DNA of 64,000 nt from DATAGZ01 sp036263455 (lineage in GTDB: Bacteria; Pseudomonadota; Alphaproteobacteria; Dongiales; Dongiaceae): positions 1 to 64,000 of the forward strand of contig DATAGZ010000007.1 in assembly GCA_036263455.1 (NCBI GenBank). Reading direction: 5' to 3'. How positions within the stretch are numbered: the first letter of the stretch is position 1; the number at the start of each line of letters is the position of its first letter. Below, one piece after another: positions 52,801 to 60,909 of this stretch. Position numbers and translations under genes: made by a program. A model generated the notes under the pieces. That model searched no databases. It saw nothing but the letters and a program-made list of their open reading frames with translations, and was not told the DNA's origin.

Positions 52801-54675
52801 GTGACTTCCCTCGCCGCATGCGCTTTGGCTTTTGCGGCGGGGGCGGCTGTCGGCGGCGCGGCAGTTCTTCTGCTCGCTCGGCGCGAGCTTTACAGCCATC
52901 TCAGGCTTTTCCGTAAAATTCCTCTAGCCGTGTGGCGGCGCGATGCCAAAGGCGCTATTCGCTGGGCCAGTGACGCCGCGTGGTCTTTGTTCGGCTCGCC
53001 ACCCCGCAAGGAATTCGACGCGACCGCCGCCAAGCTCGCCGAGCGGGCACGGCGCACTAACATCATGATCGGCGAATCGCGCTCGCTCGTCGTCGATGGC
53101 GCGGCCAGGATCATCGAAGCGGTCGAGTTGCCGCTCGCGGACGGCTCGATGGTGGGCTATGCCTTCGACTATACCGAACTCGAACGGGTCCAGGCCGAAC
53201 TGGCCCGCCATGTCAGCGCGCACCGGGAAATGCTGGAATCGCTCCACACCGGCATCTTCATCTTCGGTCAGGATCGGCGCCTCGTCTTTTATAACCGTGC
53301 CGGGCTGGCGATGTTCGAGCTGGGCGAGGAGCAAGTCCAGGACAACCCTACCTTAGAAGAATGGCTAACCGTGTTGCGAGACCGGCGGCGTCTTCCCGAA
53401 TATCCAGATTTTCGCTCCTTCACCCGGGACTTCACCAATCGCGTCCTGGGCACGATGGCGCCGACGGAGGAGCTGATCCACACCTCGCTCGGCCAGACCT
53501 TCCGTATGCTCGCCAATCCCTATGCCCTGGGCGGAACTATCCTGACGTTCGAAGACGTTACCGATCTCCTCGCCCTGGAACGCAATTACAACACCCTGAT
53601 CGATGTACAAAAAGAAACCATCGATCACCTCATAGAGGGCATTGCCGTGCTGGGTGGAGACGGGCGGCTCAAATTATTTAATCGGGCCTTTGTGGCGTTG
53701 TGGCGTTTGGATACCGCCCAGCTCCGCGGCGAACCGCATGTGTCTCGCTTTCTCGAGAAGATCGCCACCTTTTTCTCAGACCATTCGCTGCGCCAGAAAA
53801 TCATCGACGATTCGGCGACCCGGAAAGTGGCGCAGTTCCGCGCCGAACTCAATGATGGACGGGTGATCGATATCCTGGGCGTTCCCCTGCCCGATGGGAG
53901 CCGGCTCTATCAATATGCCGACATCACTGACACGATCGAAAAGGAGCGAGCCCTCCAGGAACGCAACGCCGCGCTGTTGGCCGCCGACCGTCTCAAATCG
54001 GAATTCATCGCGAACGTCTCCTATGAATTCCGTACCCCTCTCAATGCAATCGTCGGCTATGCCGAACTGCTCAAGCGCCAGTATTTTGGCGCACTCAACG
54101 AACGGCAGGTCGAATATACCGACGCCATCCTGCGTGCCGCGCACGAACTGGTCGAACTCATCGGCAATGTCATCGACGTGGCAGCGATCGAGGCCGGCTA
54201 CATCCAGCTCCATAAGCAGGACACCGCCCTGGCCCCGCTTCTCGAAGATTGCCTCAAGCTGCTACGGTCGCGTCAAATGGCTCGAGAGGTGCACATTTTG
54301 GTCCACCATCGGGACAAGAAGATCCCTACGATCCAGGCGGATCCGCAACGGCTCAAGCAAGCCTTTTCCTCGTTGTTCAGCGTGGCGATTGCATCTGCTC
54401 CGAATCATGGAATAGTCCAGCTCGACATGAATACCCACGACAACGTCGTCGATATCATCGTGACCCAGGGCGATCCGGATGAAACGGGCGAGGCGGAAGG
54501 CAGTAGCCGCGGACATAACGCGGTCAATTCTTTCTCACTCTCTCTGGTCAAGATGCTGGTGGAAATGCACGGCGGGCAGATGTTTGCCCAGATCTTTCCC
54601 ATGGCGTGGCGGGCGACGTGCCGGCTTCCGCTCCAGCAGCACCGCGAACCGGCACAAGAAGCTGGACAGATCTAG
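52801..54675 (+). CDS. DivL-like PAS pseudo-histidine kinase
   Basis: A 624-residue protein from a GTG at 52801, two bases after ahcY. It has one N-terminal membrane segment, two or three PAS-like regions and a histidine-kinase-like C-terminus. The H-box reads FIANVSYEFRTPLNAI: Tyr408 replaces the phospho-acceptor His, as in Caulobacter DivL. The ATP half is also degenerate: the N-box reads SSLFSVAIASAP (Asn lost), and the Gly-rich loops before SLVKMLVEMHGG are gone (HNAVNSFSLSL). It is probably a scaffold or allosteric regulator of another kinase (CckA in the DivL case) rather than a kinase. Orthology to DivL is inferred. Confidence 0.82.
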   Translation: MTSLAACALAFAAGAAVGGAAVLLLARRELYSHLRLFRKIPLAVWRRDAKGAIRWASDAAWSLFGSPPRKEFDATAAKLAERARRTNIMIGESRSLVVDGAARIIEAVELPLADGSMVGYAFDYTELERVQAELARHVSAHREMLESLHTGIFIFGQDRRLVFYNRAGLAMFELGEEQVQDNPTLEEWLTVLRDRRRLPEYPDFRSFTRDFTNRVLGTMAPTEELIHTSLGQTFRMLANPYALGGTILTFEDVTDLLALERNYNTLIDVQKETIDHLIEGIAVLGGDGRLKLFNRAFVALWRLDTAQLRGEPHVSRFLEKIATFFSDHSLRQKIIDDSATRKVAQFRAELNDGRVIDILGVPLPDGSRLYQYADITDTIEKERALQERNAALLAADRLKSEFIANVSYEFRTPLNAIVGYAELLKRQYFGALNERQVEYTDAILRAAHELVELIGNVIDVAAIEAGYIQLHKQDTALAPLLEDCLKLLRSRQMAREVHILVHHRDKKIPTIQADPQRLKQAFSSLFSVAIASAPNHGIVQLDMNTHDNVVDIIVTQGDPDETGEAEGSSRGHNAVNSFSLSLVKMLVEMHGGQMFAQIFPMAWRATCRLPLQQHREPAQEAGQI

Positions 54676-54699
54676 GGACAATTTGGTTCAGTGATCGCC

Positions 54700-55683
54700 A
54701 TGCAGGGAAAGCCATTCGTCATCGTCACTCGGCAACTGCCCGCACCCATAGAAGCGCGCATGGCTGAACTGTTTCGGGTTCGCTTCAACAGCGATGATCG
54801 CCCAATGACCCGCGAAGAGCTTGGCGACAGCGTGAGGCAGGCGGATATTCTCGTGCCAACCGTCACGGATCGGATCGATGGCCAGATCATCGCCGCCGCG
54901 GGCCCTCAACTGCGCTTGATATCTTCGTTTGGCAACGGCGTCGATCATATCGATCTGGCGATGGCTCGCGCCCGGGGCATTATCGTGACGAACACCCCGC
55001 ACGTCTTGACCGAGGATACAGCAGACATGAACATGGCGCTGATCCTCGCCGTGGCGCGACGCATTACCGAAGGCGAGCGACTGCTACGATCGGGCGAGTG
55101 GCACGGCTGGTCGCCTATGGCGCTGCTCGGACACCGCATCCATAATAAACGGCTTGGTATCATAGGCATGGGACGAATCGGTACGGCCCTGGCGCGACGT
55201 GCCCGGGGCTTCGGCCTGTCGGTACACTATCATAACCGTCACCCGGTACATCCCGAGATCGAACGGAAGTTGGAAGCCACCTACTGGGAAAGCCTCGACC
55301 AGATGCTGGCGCGCGTGGATATCGTCTCGGTGAATTGTCCTCACACGCCCGCCACCTACCATCTGCTTTCGGCGCGACGGCTGGCTTTGCTCCAGCCTCA
55401 CGCCTATCTCGTCAATATTGCCCGCGGCGAGATCGTGGACGAGACGGCTCTCATTAAGATTCTGAAGGAGAAACGTATCGCGGGCGCGGGCATCGATGTA
55501 TACGAGCGCGAGCCGGTGCTCAACCCAAAATGGCTCGAGCTCGACAATGCAGTACTGTTGCCGCACATGGCGTCCGCGACTATCGAGGCGCGTATCGATA
55601 TGGGGGAGCGGGTGATCATCAATATGCGCGCCTTCGTCGACGGGCACCGCCCGCCTGACCGAGTCTTTGAAGCGATGCTTTAG
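54700..55683 (+). CDS. D-isomer-specific 2-hydroxyacid dehydrogenase (glyoxylate/hydroxypyruvate reductase-like)
   Basis: A 327-residue NAD(P)-dependent dehydrogenase. Substrate-site motif SFGNGVDHIDLAMARARG, Rossmann loop LGIIGMGRIGTALARRARGF, the VNIARGEIVDETALI Arg and GAGIDVYEREP regions, and the catalytic His in LLPHMASATIEAR are all present. An in-frame GTG at 54691 is an alternative start; neither start has a strong ribosome site. It most resembles the GyaR/GhrB group. Its stop overlaps the convergent membrane-protein gene by 4 bases. Confidence 0.9.
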   Translation: MQGKPFVIVTRQLPAPIEARMAELFRVRFNSDDRPMTREELGDSVRQADILVPTVTDRIDGQIIAAAGPQLRLISSFGNGVDHIDLAMARARGIIVTNTPHVLTEDTADMNMALILAVARRITEGERLLRSGEWHGWSPMALLGHRIHNKRLGIIGMGRIGTALARRARGFGLSVHYHNRHPVHPEIERKLEATYWESLDQMLARVDIVSVNCPHTPATYHLLSARRLALLQPHAYLVNIARGEIVDETALIKILKEKRIAGAGIDVYEREPVLNPKWLELDNAVLLPHMASATIEARIDMGERVIINMRAFVDGHRPPDRVFEAML

Positions 55684-56045
55684 CTCGTTCCCTGCGCTCG
55701 AAAATAGCGCCCCTGGCCAAGCAGCAACAATCCCACCAGAAAGACCAAAGCCGACAGGCCCGTATTGTAGAGGATCATGCCAAGGCAGGAAAAGGCCAAG
55801 GCCGCTAAGAGCGGCAGCGTGCGCCTCCTCCATGCGGCGAGCGCCAGACCAGCAAGACCAAGCAGGCTCCATCCGTTGCCGATATGCACAAAAACCAGAG
55901 CCTGGCGGGGCAAGCACCACCAGGGCCGAATGGCCGTGACGCATTGAAGGCCAACGCGCGAAGGTTCGATGACGGCGTATCGAATGATGAGCGCCGCGGC
56001 GAGCGAAATTCCAATTACCGCCAGGGCAGAGGTAAAGAGCTTCAT
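55680..56045 (-). CDS. Small hydrophobic membrane protein, unknown function
   Basis: A 121-residue protein with about four hydrophobic segments: LFTSALAVIGISLAAALIIR, then WSLLGLAGLALAAW, LPLLAALAFSCLGMILYNTG and LVFLVGLLLLG. AAGGCG precedes the ATG at 56045; an in-frame GTG at 56060 is weaker. It is divergent from pstC, and the Pho box at 56054-56071 lies directly in front of it, so phosphate control is possible. I do not recognise a family. Confidence 0.75.
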   Translation of the reverse strand: MKLFTSALAVIGISLAAALIIRYAVIEPSRVGLQCVTAIRPWWCLPRQALVFVHIGNGWSLLGLAGLALAAWRRRTLPLLAALAFSCLGMILYNTGLSALVFLVGLLLLGQGRYFRAQGTS

Positions 56046-56053
56046 ATCGCCTT

Positions 56054-56088
56054 GTGTCACAATACTGTCATGATCCGTCCCCTATACC
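56054..56088 (+). promoter_or_regulatory. Pho box and -10 element of the pst operon
   Basis: GTGTCAC (56054-56060), a 4-base spacer AATA, and CTGTCAT (56065-56071) match the PhoB direct-repeat box; the second half is perfect and the first has two mismatches. TATACC at 56083-56088 lies 11 bases on, the right distance for a PhoB-dependent -10. The operon also encodes PhoB itself. Confidence 0.7.
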
Positions 56089-56127
56089 CATTTTCATCCG
56101 ACAAAGAAAGGGCGGACGGGAAGAAAG

Positions 56128-57318
56128 ATGACGGGACTTTATACCGCCCTGGCGCTCATCGCTATGATCCTCCTGCTGTATTTTTCCGCCCGTCAACGCG
56201 CGCGTGGCCTGCCCGGACGGCTGCATTCCCAGCCGACCTACCACGGAATCCTCATCGCGAGCCTCGCATTGCTGGCTGGCCTATGCGGGCTGGGGGCGGC
56301 GCGTATCGTCGCCCTGCCCCAAGCGGGCCTGCTTGTCTGCGCGCTCGCTGCTTCGGGCCTGACCGGTCTTCTCCTGCGGAGGAGAATTTCTCCCGTTTTC
56401 CCCGCGCGCCCCTATGTCGAGATGGGCCTGTCCCTGCTGACCGGCCTGGCGGCGAGCCTGGCCATCCTGATTACGCTCGGCATCGTTTTCTCGCTGATCT
56501 TCGAATCGCTGCGCTTTTTTCATTTCGTCGGCATTGGCGATTTCTTGCTCGGCCTGCATTGGTCCCCTCAGATCGCCATCCGCGCCGACCAGGTCGCCTC
56601 ATCGGGTGCGTTCGGCGCGGTCCCGGTCTTTCTCGGCACACTGGTCGTCACCTTGGTCGCCCTGGCAATCGCCGTGCCCAGCGGCTTGCTTGCGGCCGTT
56701 TACCTGGCCAATTACGCAGGCGAACGCACGCGCGCAATCGTCAAGCCGGCCATTGAAATCCTCGCCGGTATTCCGACCGTCGTGTATGGCTTCTTCGCTG
56801 CCATCGTCGTCGGCCCACGCTTGCATGAGATCGGCGAGATGCTGGGCATCGCCATCTCCAACGAATCGGCGCTGGCGGCGGGCGGCGTCATGGGCATCAT
56901 GATCATTCCCTTTGTTTCCTCGCTATCCGACGATGTCATGCGGGCCGTGCCACGCGGGCTGCGCGAAGGCTCGCTGGCGCTCGGCGCCACGCTCTCCGAA
57001 ACCATCCGCCGGGTCGTGATCCCGGCAGCTCTGCCGGGAATAGCGGGCGGGATACTGCTCGCCACTTCGCGTGCGATTGGGGAAACCATGATCGTCGTAA
57101 TGGCCGCGGGACTGGCGGCTCACCTAACCCTCAATCCTCTCTCCGCCACGACCACGGTCACCGTGCAGATTGTGACGCTTCTCACCGGCGATCAGGAATT
57201 CGATTCGCCCAAGACCCTGGTCGCTTTCGCGCTCGGTTTAACGCTTTTCGTCCTGACACTGCTTCTCAATATCGGCGCCCAGGCGGTGGTAGCGCGCTAC
57301 CGGGAGCGATATGAATAA
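56128..57318 (+). CDS. pstC: Phosphate ABC transporter permease PstC
   Basis: One of two inner-membrane permeases of the high-affinity phosphate importer, 396 residues. There is an extra N-terminal hydrophobic region (residues 1-110) before the permease core, which has the EAA-like loop LREGSLALGATLSETIRRVV and GETMIVVMAAGLAAH. IEILAGIPTVVYGFFA is family-typical. It is first in pstC-pstA-pstB-phoU-phoB. The binding protein gene pstS, usually upstream, is missing here. Confidence 0.95.
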   Translation: MTGLYTALALIAMILLLYFSARQRARGLPGRLHSQPTYHGILIASLALLAGLCGLGAARIVALPQAGLLVCALAASGLTGLLLRRRISPVFPARPYVEMGLSLLTGLAASLAILITLGIVFSLIFESLRFFHFVGIGDFLLGLHWSPQIAIRADQVASSGAFGAVPVFLGTLVVTLVALAIAVPSGLLAAVYLANYAGERTRAIVKPAIEILAGIPTVVYGFFAAIVVGPRLHEIGEMLGIAISNESALAAGGVMGIMIIPFVSSLSDDVMRAVPRGLREGSLALGATLSETIRRVVIPAALPGIAGGILLATSRAIGETMIVVMAAGLAAHLTLNPLSATTTVTVQIVTLLTGDQEFDSPKTLVAFALGLTLFVLTLLLNIGAQAVVARYRERYE

Positions 57319-58507
57319 TCTCGCCGCCCGCCACCGCGCCGAACAGCGCTTCCGCCTTTATGGAATCCTTGCAATCCTCGGTGCGCTCGCAGCGCTGACC
57401 TTCCTTATTGGCACGATCGTTGTCGGTGGGATCGACGCTTTCCGCAAAACGGTGGTTGCGCTTGACATTGCCTTGCCAGCCGTCACCAGCCAAAACCGAG
57501 ACAGTGTCGATTTCGAAGGAATGGCAAAAATGGCCCTGCGCGAGCTCGTGCCGCCAGCGCCGTCGCGCGAGCAGCAGCGCAAGCTCAACGCCCTGCTGAG
57601 CACGGCCGCCGGCGATGATGTGGCGGCACGCGCAACCGGCGAGCCCCACCGCGCGCGCGTGTGGGTACGGGCAAGTTCATCTCTCGACCAATATATCAAG
57701 GGCAACGAGGCGGGCCGCCTTGACCCTGCCCAGCGCGACGCCGTCACGCTGCTGCAAAAGCAGGGGCGCATCGCCACTCGATTTAATACCGAGTTCTTCA
57801 CGGAAGGCGATTCGCGCTCGCCCGAGCAGGCCGGCATCCTGAGCGCGCTGGTGGGTTCGCTGTATGCGGTGGGGATCGCCATGGTCTTAAGTCTGCCGCT
57901 CGGCATCTGCGCCGCCATTTATCTTGAAGAGTTTGCGCGGCGCGGTCGGGTTACCGACTTTCTGGAGGTTAATATCAACAATCTCGCCGCCATCCCCTCG
58001 ATACTCTATGGCTTGCTCGGCCTGGCGGTTTTCTTGAATTTTTTTGGCTTACCGCGCTCTTCCCCCTTGGTCGGCGGACTGGTCTTGGCGCTCATGACGC
58101 TGCCCGCAGTGATCGTGACCACGCGCGCTTCGCTGCGCACGGTGCCGCCAAGCATCCGCGAGGCTGCCTATGGCATTGGCGCGAGCCGCTGGCAGGTCGT
58201 GCTGCACCATGTGCTGCCGCTCTCCGTGCCAGGCATCATGACCGGCGCCATCCTCGGCATGGCACGCGCGCTAGGAGAAACCGCCCCGCTTCTGCTCATC
58301 GGCATGGTGGCCTTCATCGCCGACGTGCCCCGAGGGCCGCTTTCGCCTTCAACCGCCCTGCCGATTCAGGTCTATCTCTGGGCCAATGCGGCGGAACGCG
58401 GCTTCGCGGAACTAAGCTCGGCCTGCATCATGGTCCTTTTGTTGGTCATGCTCGTTCTCAATGCGGCAGCCATCCTCATACGAAAGCGGTTCGAACGCCA
58501 ATGGTAG
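57311..58507 (+). CDS. pstA: Phosphate ABC transporter permease PstA
   Basis: Partner permease of PstC, 398 residues. A large soluble insert (about residues 55-175, with SFTEG-like FNTEFFTEGDSRSPEQAGIL) corresponds to the DUF3333-type N-terminal domain found in alphaproteobacterial PstA. The core has SIREAAYGIGASRWQVVLHH and GETAPLLLIGMVAFI. It overlaps pstC by 8 bases and pstB by 7, indicating coupled translation. Confidence 0.95.
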   Translation: MNNLAARHRAEQRFRLYGILAILGALAALTFLIGTIVVGGIDAFRKTVVALDIALPAVTSQNRDSVDFEGMAKMALRELVPPAPSREQQRKLNALLSTAAGDDVAARATGEPHRARVWVRASSSLDQYIKGNEAGRLDPAQRDAVTLLQKQGRIATRFNTEFFTEGDSRSPEQAGILSALVGSLYAVGIAMVLSLPLGICAAIYLEEFARRGRVTDFLEVNINNLAAIPSILYGLLGLAVFLNFFGLPRSSPLVGGLVLALMTLPAVIVTTRASLRTVPPSIREAAYGIGASRWQVVLHHVLPLSVPGIMTGAILGMARALGETAPLLLIGMVAFIADVPRGPLSPSTALPIQVYLWANAAERGFAELSSACIMVLLLVMLVLNAAAILIRKRFERQW

Positions 58508-59265
58508 AAAAAGAAAAAGTCCGGGCGAGTGGCGTCAATGTCTTCTATGGACAAAAGCAGGCGCTTTTTGATGTCGATCTCGTCATTGCCGAAAAGCACG
58601 TCACGGCCCTGATCGGCCCATCGGGGTGCGGCAAGTCGACCTTTCTGCGCTGCCTCAACCGTATGAACGACGTCATTCCCGACTGCCGCGTGGAAGGCAC
58701 CATTACGTTGGATGGAAAAGATATCTACGCGCCTGCGATCGATGTCGTTGCGCTGCGTGCGCGGGTTGGCATGGTTTTCCAAAAACCTAATCCCTTTCCC
58801 AAGTCGATCTACGACAATGTCGCCTATGGTCCTCGCCTGCACGGATTAGCGAGGGACCGTGCAACGCTCGACAAGATCGTTGAAGACAGCCTGGCTCGCG
58901 CCGGGCTGTGGGTCGAAGTCAAGGATCGGCTGCGCGAGCCTGGCACCGGGCTTTCCGGGGGCCAGCAGCAGCGGCTCTGCATCGCGCGCACAATCGCGAT
59001 CTCGCCCGAGGTCATTCTGATGGATGAGCCCTGCTCGGCGCTCGACCCTATCGCGACCGCGCGCATCGAGGAGCTGATCGATGAATTGCGAGAAAACTTC
59101 ACGATCGTGATCGTCACGCATTCCATGCAGCAGGCTGCGCGGGTTTCGCAGCACACCGCCTTTTTCCACCTTGGCCGTTTGATCGAGCACGGCGCCACCG
59201 ACAATCTCTTTACCCGTCCGCGCGATGAGCGTACGCAGGGATATATCACCGGAAGGTTCGGCTAG
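58501..59265 (+). CDS. pstB: Phosphate ABC transporter ATP-binding protein PstB
   Basis: ATPase that drives phosphate import, 254 residues. Walker A is LIGPSGCGKSTFLRCLNRMN, the signature is LSGGQQQRLCIARTIA, and Walker B is VILMDEPCSALDPIATARIE; the H-loop is VTHSMQQAARVSQHTAF. The NRMND stretch after Walker A is specific to PstB. It starts inside the pstA 3' end. Confidence 0.97.
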   Translation: MVEKEKVRASGVNVFYGQKQALFDVDLVIAEKHVTALIGPSGCGKSTFLRCLNRMNDVIPDCRVEGTITLDGKDIYAPAIDVVALRARVGMVFQKPNPFPKSIYDNVAYGPRLHGLARDRATLDKIVEDSLARAGLWVEVKDRLREPGTGLSGGQQQRLCIARTIAISPEVILMDEPCSALDPIATARIEELIDELRENFTIVIVTHSMQQAARVSQHTAFFHLGRLIEHGATDNLFTRPRDERTQGYITGRFG

Positions 59266-59273
59266 GAGGCGCC

Positions 59274-59963
59274 ATGCCGCATATCGTCAAGAGCTTCGAT
59301 GACGAGCTGAAGAAATTGACCCACATGATCGGCGCCATGGGCGGGCTGGTCGAGTCCGAGCTGCGCCAGGCGCTGGATGCGCTTGAACATTTCGATACAG
59401 AGCGGGCCAAAACTGTGATCAGCGACGATGTCAAAGTCGACCGTCTGGAACAGGAAATCGCGGCCTTTTGCGTCAAGATCCTGGCGCTGCGCCAGCCAAT
59501 GGCCCAGGACCTGCGCGAAGTCGTCGCGGCGATCAAAATTTCCTCCGACATCGAACGGATCGGCGATTACGCCAAGAATATCGCCAAGCGCGCCATGCTC
59601 CTCGAACAGGAAACGTCGCTGCGGCCGCTCGGCGGATTGCTGCGGATGGGCCGCTTGGCGCTGTCCATTACAGACGAGATTATCGGGGCCTATGTGGACA
59701 AGGACCAGGAGCGTGCACTGGCCGGCTGGCGGCGCGACCAGGAAGTGGATGAGATGTATGCCTCCCTGTTCCGGGAAATGCTCACCTATATGATGGAGGA
59801 TCCCCGCAATATCGGCCCGTGCACCCACCTGCTTTTCATTGCCAAGAATATAGAGCGGATTGGCGATCACGCCACCAATATCGCCGAGGTCCTCTATTTC
59901 CTGGTCACCGGCAAAAATTTGGAGGAGGAACGGCCCCGGCATGATAGCACCCGCATGACGTGA
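59274..59963 (+). CDS. phoU: Phosphate signalling complex protein PhoU
   Basis: Negative regulator that links the Pst transporter to PhoR/PhoB and restrains phosphate uptake. The 229-residue helical protein has the tandem PhoU repeats, seen in DLREVVAAIKISSDIERIGD with YAKNIAKRA and the second copy HLLFIAKNIERIGDHATNIA. AGGAGGCGCC lies before the ATG. It is followed by phoB with overlapping codons. Confidence 0.96.
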   Translation: MPHIVKSFDDELKKLTHMIGAMGGLVESELRQALDALEHFDTERAKTVISDDVKVDRLEQEIAAFCVKILALRQPMAQDLREVVAAIKISSDIERIGDYAKNIAKRAMLLEQETSLRPLGGLLRMGRLALSITDEIIGAYVDKDQERALAGWRRDQEVDEMYASLFREMLTYMMEDPRNIGPCTHLLFIAKNIERIGDHATNIAEVLYFLVTGKNLEEERPRHDSTRMT

Positions 59964-59965
59964 CC

Positions 59966-60652
59966 ATGGCACGCCTGCTGATTGCCGAGGACGACAAGGC
60001 CATTGCGACCCTGCTCGATTACAATCTCAGGCGCGCGGGCCACAACATCGCCATCGCCGAGGATGGCGAGGCGGCCCATCTGCTGCTCAAGGAGCAGGAG
60101 TTCGATTGCGCGATTCTCGATTGGATGCTCCCGCTGCTTTCAGGCCTCGAGCTGCTGCGCATCGTGCGCCGCCTTCAACCGCGCTGCGCGGTGATGATGG
60201 TGACCGCCCGGGGCGAAGAAGAGGACAAGCTGCGCGGGCTGGATGCGGGGGCCGACGATTACGTGACCAAGCCCTTTTCGGTGGCGGAACTGATCTCGCG
60301 GCTCAAGGCGCTCCTGCGCCGCACCAAGCCGGTAACGGATGAAACCATCCTGCGATTTGCGGACATCGAGCTGGATATCGAAGCCCACCGCGTGCGCCGC
60401 AATGGGATGCTCATCCATCTCGGTCCCACCGAATATCGCCTGCTCCGGCATTTCATGGCCCATCCCCGCCGTGTCTATTCGCGCGAACAGCTGCAGGACC
60501 TCCTCTGGGGACAGGACAGCGACATCGAGAGCCGCACCATCGATGTGCATATCGGCAGGCTGCGCAAGGCCCTGGGCCGCGGCGCGAATGGCAAGGACCC
60601 GCTCAGAACGGTACGGGCGGCGGGCTATGCCTTGGACGACACGTCGGAGTGA
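59966..60652 (+). CDS. phoB: Phosphate regulon response regulator PhoB
   Basis: OmpR-class response regulator that binds Pho boxes when phosphate is low, 228 residues. The receiver domain has acidic residues EDD near the start, phospho-acceptor Asp52 (AILDWMLPLLSG) and the Lys of YVTKPFSVAELISRL. The C-terminal winged helix has LGPTEYRLLRHFMAHPRRVY and RTIDVHIGRLRKAL. An in-frame GTG at 59960 is possible; the ATG at 59966 begins MARLLIAEDD. No phoR kinase gene is adjacent. Its 3' end overlaps the convergent SelW-like gene by 28 bases. Confidence 0.95.
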   Translation: MARLLIAEDDKAIATLLDYNLRRAGHNIAIAEDGEAAHLLLKEQEFDCAILDWMLPLLSGLELLRIVRRLQPRCAVMMVTARGEEEDKLRGLDAGADDYVTKPFSVAELISRLKALLRRTKPVTDETILRFADIELDIEAHRVRRNGMLIHLGPTEYRLLRHFMAHPRRVYSREQLQDLLWGQDSDIESRTIDVHIGRLRKALGRGANGKDPLRTVRAAGYALDDTSE

Positions 60653-60909
60653 CCGAGGGTCCGTTGCGGCGCGACGCGGTCTCGAACAAGCTGCTTCAGT
60701 TCCTTGATATCGGGGAATCGGCCCTGCTCACGGCGCGAGAAGAGCAGCTCCTGGCCCAGCCGCACGTCGAAGATCCCGCCGGTGCCCGGCACGAGCGTGA
60801 CGCCACCCAACTCGTCTTCGAAAGTCGTCAGCAATTCCTGCGCCATCCAGGCGGCGCGAAGCAGCCACCGGCATTGCGTGCAATATGTCAGGCTGAGCAG
60901 CGGTTTCAT
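60625..60909 (-). CDS. SelT/SelW/SelH (Rdx) family protein
   Basis: A 94-residue thioredoxin-like-fold protein. The N-terminal redox motif is CTQC in SLTYCTQCRWLLRAAWMAQE, the Cys form of the CxxU site of selenoproteins. GGVTLVPGTGGIFDVRL and EQGRFPDIKELKQLVRD match the family core. A redox role is inferred; the partner is unknown. It overlaps the AmpG-like gene by 4 bases and the phoB 3' end by 28. Confidence 0.88.
   Translation of the reverse strand: MKPLLSLTYCTQCRWLLRAAWMAQELLTTFEDELGGVTLVPGTGGIFDVRLGQELLFSRREQGRFPDIKELKQLVRDRVAPQRTLGHSDVSSKA

Noticed and set aside
60625..60652. Readthrough or fusion of phoB with the SelW-like gene
   Set aside because: The genes are convergent; the 28-base overlap of their 3' ends is simple compactness.
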